A DNA stretch of 64,000 bases. Source: Vicia villosa (lineage: Eukaryota; Streptophyta; Magnoliopsida; Fabales; Fabaceae). Within the stretch, counting starts at the first letter, position 1; every line of letters begins with the position of its first letter. Positions 21,131 to 32,113 of this stretch are shown one piece after another. The stretch covers positions 190,418,061-190,482,060 of the forward strand of contig NC_081183.1 of assembly GCF_029867415.1 (NCBI RefSeq). Reading direction: 5' to 3'. The notes below the pieces were generated by a model that saw nothing but the letters and a program-made list of their open reading frames with translations, was not told the DNA's origin and did no database searches. Position numbers and translations under genes: made by a program.

Positions 21131-22511
21131 ATGTCTTCCAAAGGCCCCGGTCTCTTCTCCGACATCGGAAAAATATCCAGAGGTAAACTCACTCACTCCA
21201 TTTCTCACTTTTTTTCATACTTATCTTTCCGATTCCGATTTGAATTTCCGATCCCGATTTCATCGCAGATATCCTCACCAAAGATTACAACTCCGATCAA
21301 CGATTCACAATCTCCTCCTCCACCAACTCCGGCATCGTGCGTAACTACTTTTCATCATTTCCACTTCATCCATTTCATAATTTTCTTAGTTTATTTGCAA
21401 TTTCTATTGAGATTTATTATATTGATTATCATGATTTCAGGATTTGAATTCAACGTTATTGAAGAGTAGAGGACTTTCCTCCGGAGATATTGCTGCTCAA
21501 ATTAAGCACAATAACAAATCTCTTCATTTCAAAGTTGATACTGAATCAAATGTACATACTCTCTCGATTTTCAATTACGATTTTCGATTTAATTGATTTA
21601 AAGTTAAGTTTATATTTTTTTTCTGCTTTGTTTAGCTGTGTTGTAATGTTGTAATATGTATATGTATATGTGAATGTTCTTCAGGTGTTGACGACATTTA
21701 CTCTCACAGATTTCGTGCCTTCTGCGAAAGCAGTTGCTTCTATTCGATTACCTGATTACAAATCCGGCAAGGTACGGACTACGGGGGACTGTTTCGTATA
21801 TGAGATTGGATTTGAAATTGGGAAAAAAAATTATAGGATTTTATACTTTTGGAGTTTTGATGATTGTGTATTTTGTTTTATGTAGATTGAAGTTCAATAT
21901 CTTCATGATCATGCTGGTTTTACTACTGCTATTGATTTGAATCGCAACCCTGCTATTGATTTTTCTGCGACAATTGGTACTCCTGGCATCGCGTTTGGTG
22001 CGGAAACCAGCTACTCCACGAGTGTTGGGAAGTTTACAAAGTATAATGCGGGGTTGTGCTTGAAGTTGCCGAGTTCGCATGCTTCTGTCATTTTGTAAGT
22101 GACTCAGGTATTTTAGATGTATAGTGTGATGTTTTTTTTTAAGACACCACCAACTTCGGAAGACTTGTTGAATAACTGTTACTTGTTTTGTTTCATTTTT
22201 GTAGAGCTGATAAGGGAGACTCCATGAAGGTATCGTATTTGCGCGACCTAGAAAAATTGAATGGGGGAGCAGTTGTGGGAGAGATTAGCAGAAAGTTCTC
22301 TACAAATGAGAACACGTTGACGGTTGGATGTTCTTATGTGGTTGATCCTCGAACAACGGTGAAGACAAAGCTGAACAACCATGGTAATCTTGGGGCATTA
22401 TTGCAACATGAGCTTACACATAGGTCATTCTTGACAATCTCAGGCGCCTTTGAAACAAAGGCATTGGAAAATAGTCCTAAGTTTGGTTTCTCCCTCCTGC
22501 TCAAGCCTTAA
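21131..22511 (+). CDS. VDAC: Mitochondrial outer-membrane porin, VDAC (6 exons, 277 aa)
   Basis: Exons 21131-21182, 21269-21336, 21441-21551, 21685-21771, 21886-22094 and 22205-22511 (834 nt, all GT-AG, phases consistent). The protein forms the beta-barrel channel that passes ATP/ADP and other metabolites across the outer mitochondrial membrane. Evidence: start MSSKGPGLFSDIGK (amphipathic N-terminal helix of plant VDACs), no presequence, a run of alternating beta-strand-like segments, the eukaryotic porin signature around residues 220-242 (YVVDPRTTVKTKLNN), and the C-terminal FGFSLLLKP. Length matches plant VDACs (about 276 aa). It looks intact. The tRNA-Thr gene ends 133 bp upstream of the start codon. 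Confidence 0.95.
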
Positions 22512-24110
22512 AGGGATTTATAGATAGGGACAATTTGAAAAATTATAATGTCTTATGTTCCTTCAATCAAGTTGAATGCAAGGAAGAAAGTTTAGGAAAT
22601 TTACATCAATTGTGTTAGTTTCATGGTTTTTTTGTGTGTCCCTTTTATCTTTAAGTGATGATTGGTTGGATGTCAGAAGAGTAGAAATCCATTGTGACTG
22701 TGTAGGAGTTATAAGCTATTGATAATATCCTGATTGAAAACTAGTTGGGGGAAGAAATTTAAGCAACTATTTATTTTGGAATTATTAGTATTCTTTGTAC
22801 TTTATGAATTTTGGAATTATTAGTATTCTTTGTACTTAATGGATTTTAGCTTATGGACATATCCATTTATTGCTTCCTTCTTCCACATTTATTGCTTCAT
22901 TTCACTATTTTGAAATCCACTCTAAACACTTGACAATCTTCATCAAGAGACTTATGCTGATCTAGTTGGGGGATTACTTTTCCCACCCCATGGGATGAAG
23001 TATCACCTTTTGGAAATTCAAAAATACCCTTGTCAAATTGTGGAAGTGTATATCGAGACGTACCTTAATTAAACACTGACATTTCATAAGTGAGTAGTTG
23101 AAAAAGTTTGAATGAAGTAGAATGTATATGTTGGGATTAAATGTAATGAGGTAGAAGTAGTGTTATAGCTTAAAAAATGACATAGTTGCAATTTTGACAC
23201 AATCTTGTTTGGTGTTTTGAAAGTTTAACAAATGAAGAAGGAAGAAGGAAGTTTGGCGTGAGTTATTTAAGAATTAAAATTCATCTGAAGATGTATCTCC
23301 GTAAAAATTATTGACTTTTGAAATTAGGATTATTATAGAAGTGCATTTACGGAGTCACCCTAACATTAATACAAAGATGTATCTCCGGACAAAATTTTGG
23401 GCGAAATGGGAGTGGTTCACTTAGGAAGTGTTGAAGTGTATTCTGAGCGTGTCCGAAAATGCTTATGGTGTACAAAATAGTCCCCTTTAAGTTCAAGTTG
23501 TCTGAACATTTTTTGATTTTACAAAATGAATTGATATTTTCAATGTGATTCATTTGAAAATGCTTAAAGTTCGATAAAAGTGATTAACAACAATGGATTT
23601 TGAACATTAATTATGGAAAATTTGTCCCGCCACCCTTTTATTTTCACCTGGCACCCCCTATATTTGTGCTTTTACCATAATACTCTTCCACCTAAACAAA
23701 TCAATTCCACATTTCATTTGTTAAATTTCAGAAAAGTTGTGATATTTATTGGAATTTTACGAGTCATCTATCGAATGTTTACAAGTTATTTTTTCGTTAA
23801 AATATGTTTTTATCAAAAATTTAAGACTCATACTACATTTTTATGAAAAACCATGTAGTTTTAATGACATTTTCAAAATGTCCGGTAAAATCACATATTT
23901 AACATGCATTTCTAGTGATATTTTTTTTGAAAAATGTGATAACCAACCTGCATTTTTACCGGTATTTTTGAAATGATAAAAATACATGCATGCGTACCAA
24001 ATATTTCAAAAATACTGGTAAAGGATCATGTTGGTTAGTGTATTTTTTAAAAAATTTTAGTAAAACCATTTTAATTTATGGATTTTTAAAAAATCTGGTA
24101 TTTATATATA
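22512..24110. other. Intergenic DNA between VDAC and the mobile-domain relic
   Basis: No gene. A repeated short motif AGATGTATCTCCG occurs near 23287 and 23374, with a related GTGCATTTACGGA between, suggesting a decayed repeat. A near-duplicate 'ATTTTGGAATTATTAGTATTCTTTGTACTTxATG' lies at about 22775-22840, just past the VDAC 3' UTR. Confidence 0.4.
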
Positions 24111-24111
24111 T

Positions 24112-24120
24112 TTATATATA

Positions 24121-24188
<68 letters not shown>
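24112..24188. repeat. (TA)n microsatellite
   Basis: Alternating TA with two TATATTTATA interruptions at the left side. It creates spurious Tyr/Ile ORFs on both strands. Confidence 0.95.
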
Positions 24189-24192
<4 letters not shown>

Positions 24193-24389
24193 GGAGTAGA
24201 GGAAGAGACAACACGATTGATTCTAGACCGACAGAGTAGAGAGCAGTTGCAGAGAGCTCTGACGCAGACACAGATGACAAAGAGTAGTCACAATCTGAGT
24301 TGGTAGAGTAGTCCCCACTGGTTCTTACATGAGGGGGATTGAACAATCTCACACACCTCTTACTCTACCATGTAAAGGAGGTAGAGTTG

Positions 24390-25785
24390 GATGGGGCTTA
24401 TATCTTGATGCAAAGCCCGATGCTGTTATCGTTGATGATATAGAGACAACAACTCAAGAGGATATAAAGACTCATACTGACAAGAAGGCGGTTGCTCAGA
24501 TTGACTTGAAGGTGACTACTCAAGTTGATACAGAGTCATTTGTACACACATATTGGGGGTTCTCTTGAGGGCCTAGTGACCTTAACCATTTTACCATGTA
24601 TGTTGATCATGTGGCATTTAGATTATAGCAGAGAAAGGTGTAAATATTTTATTTTAAGTTTCTTTATTTATTACTGATTAAATGAAAATAGATGATGGTT
24701 TATACTTTAATTGTTATAAGACCTTTCCCTATTGAAGGTGCCTTCCCATGGGGCGAAGCTAAATATATTCTTAAATGTTCAAATGACTGATGAGGTCAGA
24801 AATATTGTAGCTGATGTTGGCCTGCTTCCATTGGTGGACTGTTTGTTGACCATGATCAACGCTCCATTGTTTTCTGCTTTCCTTAAGCGATTGCATAAGG
24901 AGAAATCTTTATTTCATCTTCCATCCGGTGAGATGAAAATTACCATGGATAATATCTCTTGCCTCTTCCATCTCTCCATTGAAGGAAACTTCTTCACCGC
25001 TCCTCATTAACCAGGAGCTTGTATATATATACGATGATTGAGCAATAGTTAGAGGTGACCATGGCCATGAAGGAGTTCAGGACTAACATGGGTTCTCACT
25101 TTCGTCTCCCTTAGTTCCGGGAGACGTATTAGACACCAGTGGAACACTCTATGTATGAGGTGGCCGCTAAGGTATATGTTGTATCTTGTAGGATGTACTA
25201 TCTTATAGGATAAGTTTTATGTATACATCGATATTCGATACACTTCTCTATTTTTTGAGCTTGAGCATGGTGATTGGACATAGGGCGAGCTTCTTTGAAG
25301 GTGTTATATACTACACTTGGAAAGGCAATTGTCTTAGAGACGAGACACTTGGTCGGTTATATGAATCTATTTCAAGTATGAATATTTATTATGTTTTATT
25401 TATTTAGTTCCGATTTAGAAATTACATTTTATACATGTAATTTCTTCTTCTTGTACAGTGTTGGGTATATGAGGAATTCTCGTTCTTTTGTGATAGGCTT
25501 ATTCATGGTCCTACCACTTATGGCTCTCTATAGACCACCAGAAGGGCCAAACATTCACATCCAAGAGGTATTCATGAGTACAAGAACATGATCGATGCAC
25601 TGACCATAGACGATTATGGACACCCTAGGTAGACCATAGAGTGCATCATGACTTTGATGACACAACCCTATTTTTCAGGTTATCTGCGATGGAAGAGTTC
25701 GGTGACTAGATATTTACCTAAAAGGTATTTGCGCCAATTCGGGTATGTTAATGGCATCCCTCAACCTGTAGGTGTTAATCTTTGA
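24390..25785 (+). pseudogene. Plant mobile domain (PMD) ORF relic
   Basis: Around 24732-25010 one frame reads DVGLLPLVDCLLTMINAPLF, then FHLPSGEMKITMDNISCLFH and LSIEGNFF. This matches the PMD/MAIN-like pattern ('.F.LP.GE.tiTL.DV..L..LpI.G'). The matching C-terminal signature RYLPKRYLRQFGYVNGIPQP occurs at about 25707-25766 in another frame. The middle is full of stops and shifts. PMD ORFs are found in plant genes and captured in Ty3/gypsy and MULE elements. This copy is dead. Confidence 0.6.
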
Positions 25786-25789
25786 TCGG

Positions 25790-26930
25790 AGTCTACCTCA
25801 GAACCCCTAGTCAATTTAATTTGGAAGATATTACACTCTTGGAATCATATGTATTTTAGTCTAGGTGGTAGAGTCATTATTCTTAATATGTTCTTAATGT
25901 TATCCCTATTTTCAACATGTCCTTCATTAAAATGCCGATGAAAGTTTGGAAGATTTAAGTTAGGATTTAGAGGAGGTTCTTTGGGGGAGGTGTTAAAAAA
26001 GAATCTAAGATCTCATGGATGAGATTGTATGATATGTGTAAGCCAAAGAAGGATGGAGGTTTAGGTGTTAGAGATCTTCAGATGGTTCATTTAGAATCCA
26101 TATATAAATGGATATGACACCTTCCAGAAGGTGCTTATGGCATGTGGGTTGAATCTTGTTTGTCAGATAAGGTAATTTCACTATCATTTCATTGTGTATG
26201 GATTGGGCTTTAGGGTCCTGATCTGTCTCCTCGTGGTGGAAAAAGAGTGTCTCTTCTTGGTTCAAAAAGGAAAATGCCCATAATTGGGTTGAGTTAAGTT
26301 TTGTTAAGAAGGTAGGATTAGGTCTCCAAACCTCCTTTTGGAACGACCCTTGGATAGAGAATATTCCTCTTACTACTAGATTTCGTAGTCTCTTCACCGT
26401 CTCTCAAAGGAAAAAATGTACTGTGTGTGAGATTGAGAGACAAAAAGATGGGAGGATCTCTTGGGATCTAGGCTAGAGGAGACATTTCTTCGTCCAAAAG
26501 GAACCTTTGGTATCAGAATTCTCTATGGTCCTACAAGAGTTCAAATTCAGCGAGGAGATATATAGATAGGCATGGAAATACTCTAGAGATGGTGTATTCT
26601 CTATTGTGTCTATTTATCAAATTCAAGTTTGGCTCCGACCTTTTCTAGAGATCCATCTATCTAGAGAGATTCAATTCTTCCCCTTATTAGTGCATAATGA
26701 TAAAAAAGAATTTGGTTGTCAACAAACATAAAAGAGGTGGAAGATAAGAACATCTTTTTGGCTTGGACTTGGTTTTTTAATAAGTTGAACTCCATTTCCT
26801 CCGTTGATTGACATCAGAATCCTATCTCGTGCCTTATAGCCTCCTTCTGCCCGGACTTATATCTCCTTGACTTTTTAACTTTATATTTTTTTATTTATGT
26901 TTCTTGACACTTCTTGCATCGATTGTATTT
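25790..26930 (+). pseudogene. L1-type LINE relic (C-terminal reverse transcriptase and zf-RVT part)
   Basis: Broken plus-strand frames read LGGRVIILNMFLM (typical SLGGR..LI.SVL.), then KMPMKVWKI, FRGGSLG/KISWM, KPKKDGGLGVRDLQMVHLES, then FVKKVGLGLQTSFWNDPWIE and a CxxC-like remnant. This order is that of plant LINE ORF2 downstream of the YxDD motif. There are numerous stops and no poly-A tail or TSD was determined. Confidence 0.65.
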
Positions 26931-27246
26931 ATTTTTTCAGTTTTTATGAGTTTTTTTCTCTTGACCAAAGTGTCAAATTTTGTAACATAACACCTCTGAT
27001 AACTCTTTATATGAGTTATGATCAATTGATCAATTTCAATTTTCAAATACCCTTTTTCTAATTCTATTCTCTAACTAATAGTTTTTTTTATCATTCCTAA
27101 TATAAGATAAGGGATATTATAGTAAAAACTTTATTCTTTATTGTTTTTATATACTTTTTGAATATGTATAAAATGGTTAAATGAGTTACTCATGGACGTA
27201 GTATATTTTAAACAATAACTTGTATATATATGAAAAAGAGTTTAAA

Positions 27247-27410
27247 GGTAGTGCACTGACAGTGTAAATTAACTTTACACATATAACTAATCAAAATCCT
27301 TACATTTGCCATGTTATTTTAGTTTTTTAAATTAAAATTATTTTTTAATTAGATACATGGTTATGATTAATTGATAGTGTAAAAATATTTGATATTGTCT
27401 ATGGATATCC
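27247..27410. mobile_element. MITE copy A of the 'ACTGACAGTGTAAA' family
   Basis: The left end GGTAGTGCACTGACAGTGTAAA and right end TGATATTGTCTATGGATATCC are imperfectly inverse. The whole segment is the reverse complement of the copy at 36626-36797. The interior is AT-rich with no ORF. Confidence 0.65.
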
Positions 27411-27705
27411 TTATGTTAGTTGGACAAACTAAAGTAATGTAAAAGAAAATATTTCCGTGTGACTTATCACAAGTATAGGCTGATCAACAAACTAGCACCA
27501 ACTTAAGATAAACATTTGTTAATATACTTTTAATATTTTAATTTCAATATACATTATTTCTGAACTCTATTCATACCAGACAAAAAAAAAAGCAGGTTAT
27601 TAAATTAATCCAAAAAAGTCACAGTTTCCACGTGTGTGGAATTTGAATAAAAACAAAGAAATCTACAGGGCTAATTTAAATTACAAAAAGCATTAATAAG
27701 CCAGA

Positions 27706-27891
27706 GAGGAGTGCTAACAACACTCTCTTTTGAACACTCTCTCAAGCACTCACTTTTTTATTGGTTGATATATGTGTGGACCCCTCACTTTGAAAATAGG
27801 TCTCACATAAAGTAGTAGGACCCACACATGTTTCAACCAATAAGAGAGGAAGTGTTTGAGAGAGTGTTCAAAAGAGAGTGTTATTAACATT
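27706..27891. mobile_element. Mutator-like MITE, 186 bp, perfect 9-bp TSD
   Basis: Inverted ends: left TGCTAACAACACTCTCTTTT..., right ...AAAAGAGAGTGTTATTAACA, with arms of about 40 bp. The flanking 9-mer TAAGCCAGA at 27697-27705 is repeated exactly at 27892-27900. The arms extend into AACACTCTCTCAAGCACT. No coding. Its TIR differs from the 3729-3899 family. Confidence 0.85.
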
Positions 27892-28406
27892 TAAGCCAGA
27901 TCACTCGATTGAAACTCTACAACTAAATTTATTTTAAAAAAAAAACTTTTAACTATCATTTTAGTGGCATAGAAAAAAAACTAGTATTAGAAAAAGATCT
28001 AGTGTAGCTTTCAATTCATTTGAAAATGTCAACATAATAATGTTCTAGAAAATAGAAATGTATAACTTTTCAACTTTAGAAAGGTCTTAGGTTTATCTTT
28101 TTACTCAAAAAAGCTCTTAAAGTATAAACATAAAATATTTTTTTAAAGGAAACATAAAATATTAATGTTATTGCAATAGTAGTTTGAAATTGAATTTGGA
28201 TATGTTAAATAAAGTTTAGGTACCACTTTATGGATGAAAAAAAAAAGTGACTAAAATGAGAGATTACTGAAATTCTTCAATAAAAATTAATTTTAGGTTG
28301 AAATTGAATACTAAGAAAATGATATCCAGAATTAACTCAGTCAACAATTTGAAATGATGAAGATGTTGACTCATTGCAATATGCAACTCCAATGTAACAA
28401 CAAGAC

Positions 28407-28744
28407 TATTAGGAAAATTCTAAAGTCCCACATTGGTTGGAGATAGAGCATTGAAATAGTATATAAAGAAGGACACTCCTCACCTTACCAACCGGTTTTG
28501 TAAGGATGAGTTAGGTCAAACTCTAATATAATATCAGAGTCTATCGATCGGACCATGGGCCGCCCACCGTTATTATCCACACACCAAGCCCAAAAAGAGT
28601 GCTGGGCGTGAAGGGGTGTATTAGAAAGATCCTAAAGTCCCACATTAGTTGGAGATAGAGCATTGAAAGAGTATATAAAGAGGGACACTCCTCACCTTAC
28701 CAACTGATTTATTTTGTAAGGATGAGTTAGGTCAAACTCTAATA
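28407..28744 (+). mobile_element. TRIM (miniature LTR retrotransposon), 338 bp
   Basis: LTR1 28407-28528 and LTR2 28619-28744 are about 90% alike. Both start TATTAG.AA.AT.CTAAAGTCCCACATT and end CAAACTCTAATA, with a TATATAAAG TATA box in each. Between them are a primer-binding-like TAATATCAGAGTC (compare TGGTATCAGAGC, initiator tRNA-Met) and a purine tract GTGAAGGGGTG just before LTR2. The flanks AAGAC (28402-28406) and AAAAC (28745-28749) match at 4 of 5 positions. No protein is encoded. Confidence 0.8.
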
Positions 28745-28749
28745 AAAAC

Positions 28750-29125
28750 ATTCAAAACCAATTCATTTGTAAGATGCTTTCCTATTTTTTGTTTTTCTTT
28801 TCACACTATCTACTATTTTTTTTTTATACTCCATTGTAGAAAACATACAGTCATGAAGGAGAAATACACACCCATCAAAATGATTGTACAGTCTCTTAAT
28901 GGGTCAACATGTAAAATCGCCTGATCAGAGGACACACATGTAGGCGTTCTCTATTCGACACACATTGTTGAAAATGACAACCATCCCTAAGATGTCTCGT
29001 TCCGTCCAAGGGAACTGGTATGTGTCATTGGAGAACTCAAGGGCCCATTTTCCCCTTTGTACCATCTCGACCTCACTATCAACCGATAAAAAATTACGAT
29101 TGTGAGTACTAGAGAGTGATTGAGA
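28750..29125. other. Intergenic DNA, possible retroelement scrap
   Basis: This stretch and 29467-29640, on both sides of the hAT MITE, have a more balanced base composition than the surroundings, suggesting old coding (gag-like) sequence. No domain is recognisable. Confidence 0.3.
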
Positions 29126-29133
29126 CTGCCTAC

Positions 29134-29458
29134 CAGGGCCGGCCCTGGACTAGGGCAACCAGGCCCATAGCCCAGAGCCTCAAAATGTTAGTAATGGGCC
29201 TTATAAATTAAATATTAAAGTTATTAATACAATTTGAGATGATTTATATGCAAGCGAGTGACTGTACCCTAGTGGATGTGCATCATTTTATGTATTGGAA
29301 AGGACTTGAGTTCACGTCTTGGCTGCTGCACAATCTTGTTGGTGGTGCTATTTACAATTTAAACAGGTGATGTTATTTTTTTTTTAAAAATTATATTATT
29401 TATTAGGGGCCGTTTTTATTTTTTGCCCTGAGCCTCCAAAATGTCGGGATCGGCCCTG
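29134..29458. mobile_element. hAT-type MITE, 325 bp
   Basis: The termini CAGGGCCGGCCCTGGACTAG and GGGATCGGCCCTG are inverse. Subterminal GGGC...CCCATAGCCC.GAGCCTC is mirrored by GCCCTGAGCCTCCAAAAT. Flanking 8-mers CTGCCTAC (29126-29133) and CTGCCCAG (29459-29466) agree at 6 of 8 positions, as for hAT 8-bp TSDs. The centre contains a tRNA-like piece (CCCTAGTGGATGTGC ... GACTTGAGTTCACGTCTTGG). Confidence 0.75.
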
Positions 29459-29466
29459 CTGCCCAG

Positions 29467-30175
29467 CACCTAACATCACTATCACTTGGTTCACGACCAT
29501 AATGACTTGATATGAATTTGCGCCACACCAAAATTCATTCTATTATTGCAAGTTACACATGTCTAACCTCATTGTCGCACTAGATAACTTCCACACCAAA
29601 TTTGATCAACATATCACCTAATTTCTGTTCCAAATTTGAATATGTTCTATTATCCAAAATTTTACATATATTTTTTATTGATAGGTAATGTTTTTACGAG
29701 TCAAAAGTTAACCAAACATTTGGTTTCAAAAAGAATAATTTGATAATTGAGTCAGTTCTTCACAAGATTACAAGTTTCTCAGAGTTTGTTTAACTGTTAA
29801 AAGAATCAGAGCAAGAAATCTACAAAAATGAAAATAAAAGAATACAAAATCTTAATTATTAGATACAATTTAAGTCAATATACAATCTTTACCAAACAAT
29901 CTCCTTGGACAAAATCCAATTCCAAAATCTGTTAACATAACATACAATAAAAATTACATAACTGAATCTAGATCATCATCTTCTAATACAATCCCAACTC
30001 TGAAATTGGATTCTCCGCAATCAATGTTTTCCACATTCATAACATAACATTTATGGTCGTTCGATCTTGATCAGACAGTCAATTTTACATTCAACGATAC
30101 ATTACATACATACATACAAGTAGTACAATACAAGAACCATAAAACACAAACCTCAAAAAACACTCACTCTTTTCA
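29467..30175. other. Intergenic DNA and 3' flank of F-box gene
   Basis: No ORF or repeat of note. On the minus strand, 30060-30179 is probably the F-box gene's 3' UTR (TACATACATACATACAAG repeat at about 30100). Confidence 0.4.
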
Positions 30176-30179
30176 CCCT

Positions 30180-31340
30180 TCAAACTTGAGCATACAACTT
30201 AGGAACAAAAGAAAACCACTTAAAACCACAGCTACATTTCAAAGCCAAAGAAGAACACCTAGGAAGCCAATGCCAAGTCCTTCTAGAAACCAAATAATAC
30301 AAAATCTCTGGCCAAGTATAACAGCATATACAAATCATCCCTTCATGCCAAAAACAATAAACATGTTCATAATTATGATAACAAACTGACACAAATTTCC
30401 TACACATCAAATCAGGTAAACTCTGAATCTCAACCCAATTAGTCCCATCTTCACTCATTTCCCATAGTTTTACACTCCTTGAAATTCCATTGCTCCCTAC
30501 CCCACCAATCAAAAACAGTTTTTTACCAACACCGTCATCATCATTCATACTAACCAATCTCACAAAAGTGAGTTGATTAGGTAAATCACAAACAGGCTTC
30601 TCCCATTTTCCATTCCCCAAATCAAAATACACAACAGAAAAAGGCTCTGGTGTAGCAAAATACAAACCTCCTTTAAAGTAAACCCCTTGTTGATGAGGGT
30701 TATCACTAAGAATAGGATCAAAGCCATTGAATTTCCTCCAAGATTCAACCTTTGAGTTTGATTCATAAAGAAAAGCATTACTTGAAGATGATTCAGAAGA
30801 GAGTATAAAAATGATATACCCTTTTGGAGTAGAAACAAATGTAAGATGCTCAATATGAAGATTGAAATTAGGGTATTGGATTTTTCTCTTGGATTTGGCT
30901 AAGAGGTTACAAACAAGTAAAGAACATGAGAGTGAATCTGTTAAACAGAAAAGACCACCAGAAGAGACAAGAGTGGTAGTGAGAGAAAGTGAAGAATGGT
31001 GAAGTGAATCTGAGAAAGATAGCGAGATGTTACGCCATGTTTGAAGGTTGCAATCATAGAGAGGAAAGTGAGTTTGGAATTGAGGGTGAGAGAGTAAGAG
31101 AAAAGAAGAGAAAGGTGAAGAAGAAGGCGAGTGTTTGGAGATGAATGAAGGAGAGAAGATCAGTGGCCAGAAACCTTTGCAAGTGGATCTGAGACTCATG
31201 AAGGTTTTGAGAGGGAGGAAAGAGAGAATGTTTTCGAGGATTTCGGGTGGTAGTTTGCTCCAAATTTGAGGATCCATGTTTGGTGTTTGAGGTGGTTTTG
31301 GATTGTTGGTGATTATGTTAAGGTTGTTTTGGTTCTTCAT
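30180..31340 (-). CDS. F-box protein with probable kelch/beta-propeller C-terminus (386 aa, single exon)
   Basis: An intact intronless minus-strand ORF. Residues about 26-66 form an F-box (WSKLPPEILENILSFLPLKT, then a CKGF segment), the SKP1-binding part of SCF ubiquitin ligases. The rest has kelch-like strands: GGLFCL, FKGGLYFATPE, VYFDLGNGKWEKP, KLFLIGGVGSNG and VKLWEMSEDGTNWVEI, followed by a Cys/Trp-rich tail. This matches single-exon plant F-box/kelch proteins, which select substrates for ubiquitination. The target is unknown. A second in-frame Met (residue 22, NMDPQIW) is a plausible alternative start. A TATATAAG on the minus strand (31458-31451) lies about 110 bp upstream. Confidence 0.88.
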   Translation of the reverse strand: MKNQNNLNIITNNPKPPQTPNMDPQIWSKLPPEILENILSFLPLKTFMSLRSTCKGFWPLIFSPSFISKHSPSSSPFSSFLLLSHPQFQTHFPLYDCNLQTWRNISLSFSDSLHHSSLSLTTTLVSSGGLFCLTDSLSCSLLVCNLLAKSKRKIQYPNFNLHIEHLTFVSTPKGYIIFILSSESSSSNAFLYESNSKVESWRKFNGFDPILSDNPHQQGVYFKGGLYFATPEPFSVVYFDLGNGKWEKPVCDLPNQLTFVRLVSMNDDDGVGKKLFLIGGVGSNGISRSVKLWEMSEDGTNWVEIQSLPDLMCRKFVSVCYHNYEHVYCFWHEGMICICCYTWPEILYYLVSRRTWHWLPRCSSLALKCSCGFKWFSFVPKLYAQV

Positions 31341-31450
31341 TCGGAGTTTACGAGATTGTTTTGTTTGTGATTTGGGTTTTTTGAGGTTTGATGTTTTGGT
31401 CGGATTTGGTGTTTATCTCATAGCAGGAAACAGCTTAGAACCGACTCTGC

Positions 31451-31458
31451 CTTATATA
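31451..31458 (-). promoter_or_regulatory. TATA box of F-box gene
   Basis: TATATAAG on the minus strand, about 111 bp before the start codon, in an AT-poor local context (AAGGCAGAGTCGG downstream). Confidence 0.45.
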
Positions 31459-31873
31459 TGTTTGAATTAAATGAGAAAATATTATTAATTTTTTTTATTA
31501 TTCAATTTCATATCGATTTATTGAATGAAATTCAAGTTTTCATTCAAGTTTTGGAAAAATTAAAATATGGTTAAATTGTATAATGCTTTTTATTTTAGAA
31601 AATGTGAATCCAGAGAGGAAGAGTTGCAGCATTGGCCCATAGAAAGCGTCTCAGAAACTAAAAAAAGGAAAAAGAACTATTGACTTTGACTTTGACTCGA
31701 TAATTTTGCAAGAAAGAATTTTAGAATGGAGGATTACCTAACTCTTAATTTTATAAGGAATTTATTATTAGTTTTTATACAAGGATATGAATATATAAAA
31801 GGAAAAGATGGACAAAAAAATACTGGGGAAGATGAATTAAAAAGAAAAGAAAAGTGAAGACTACTTTTGTTAT

Positions 31874-32043
31874 TGTTGAAATACGAGAGACTAAGAGACA
31901 TTTGAATAAACCGTGTGTGTTTGTAAAATATTACAGAGATTTTATTATATATAGAGAGATTACAGTTAATTATATGATATAGTCTATGTGAGACTATTCT
32001 CTATACAACTATTCTTAACACCATATATTTATAAATATCAACA
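31874..32043 (-). repeat. copia 3' LTR
   Basis: 170 bp, TG...CA ends. It differs from its partner mainly by substitutions and small indels around TTTGTAAAATATTACAGAG. Confidence 0.92.
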
Positions 32044-32113
32044 CTTTCCCTCAAGCTTGATCATAAAAGTCAAATGCACCAAACTTGCCACATATATAAT
32101 TAATTCTAGGACT

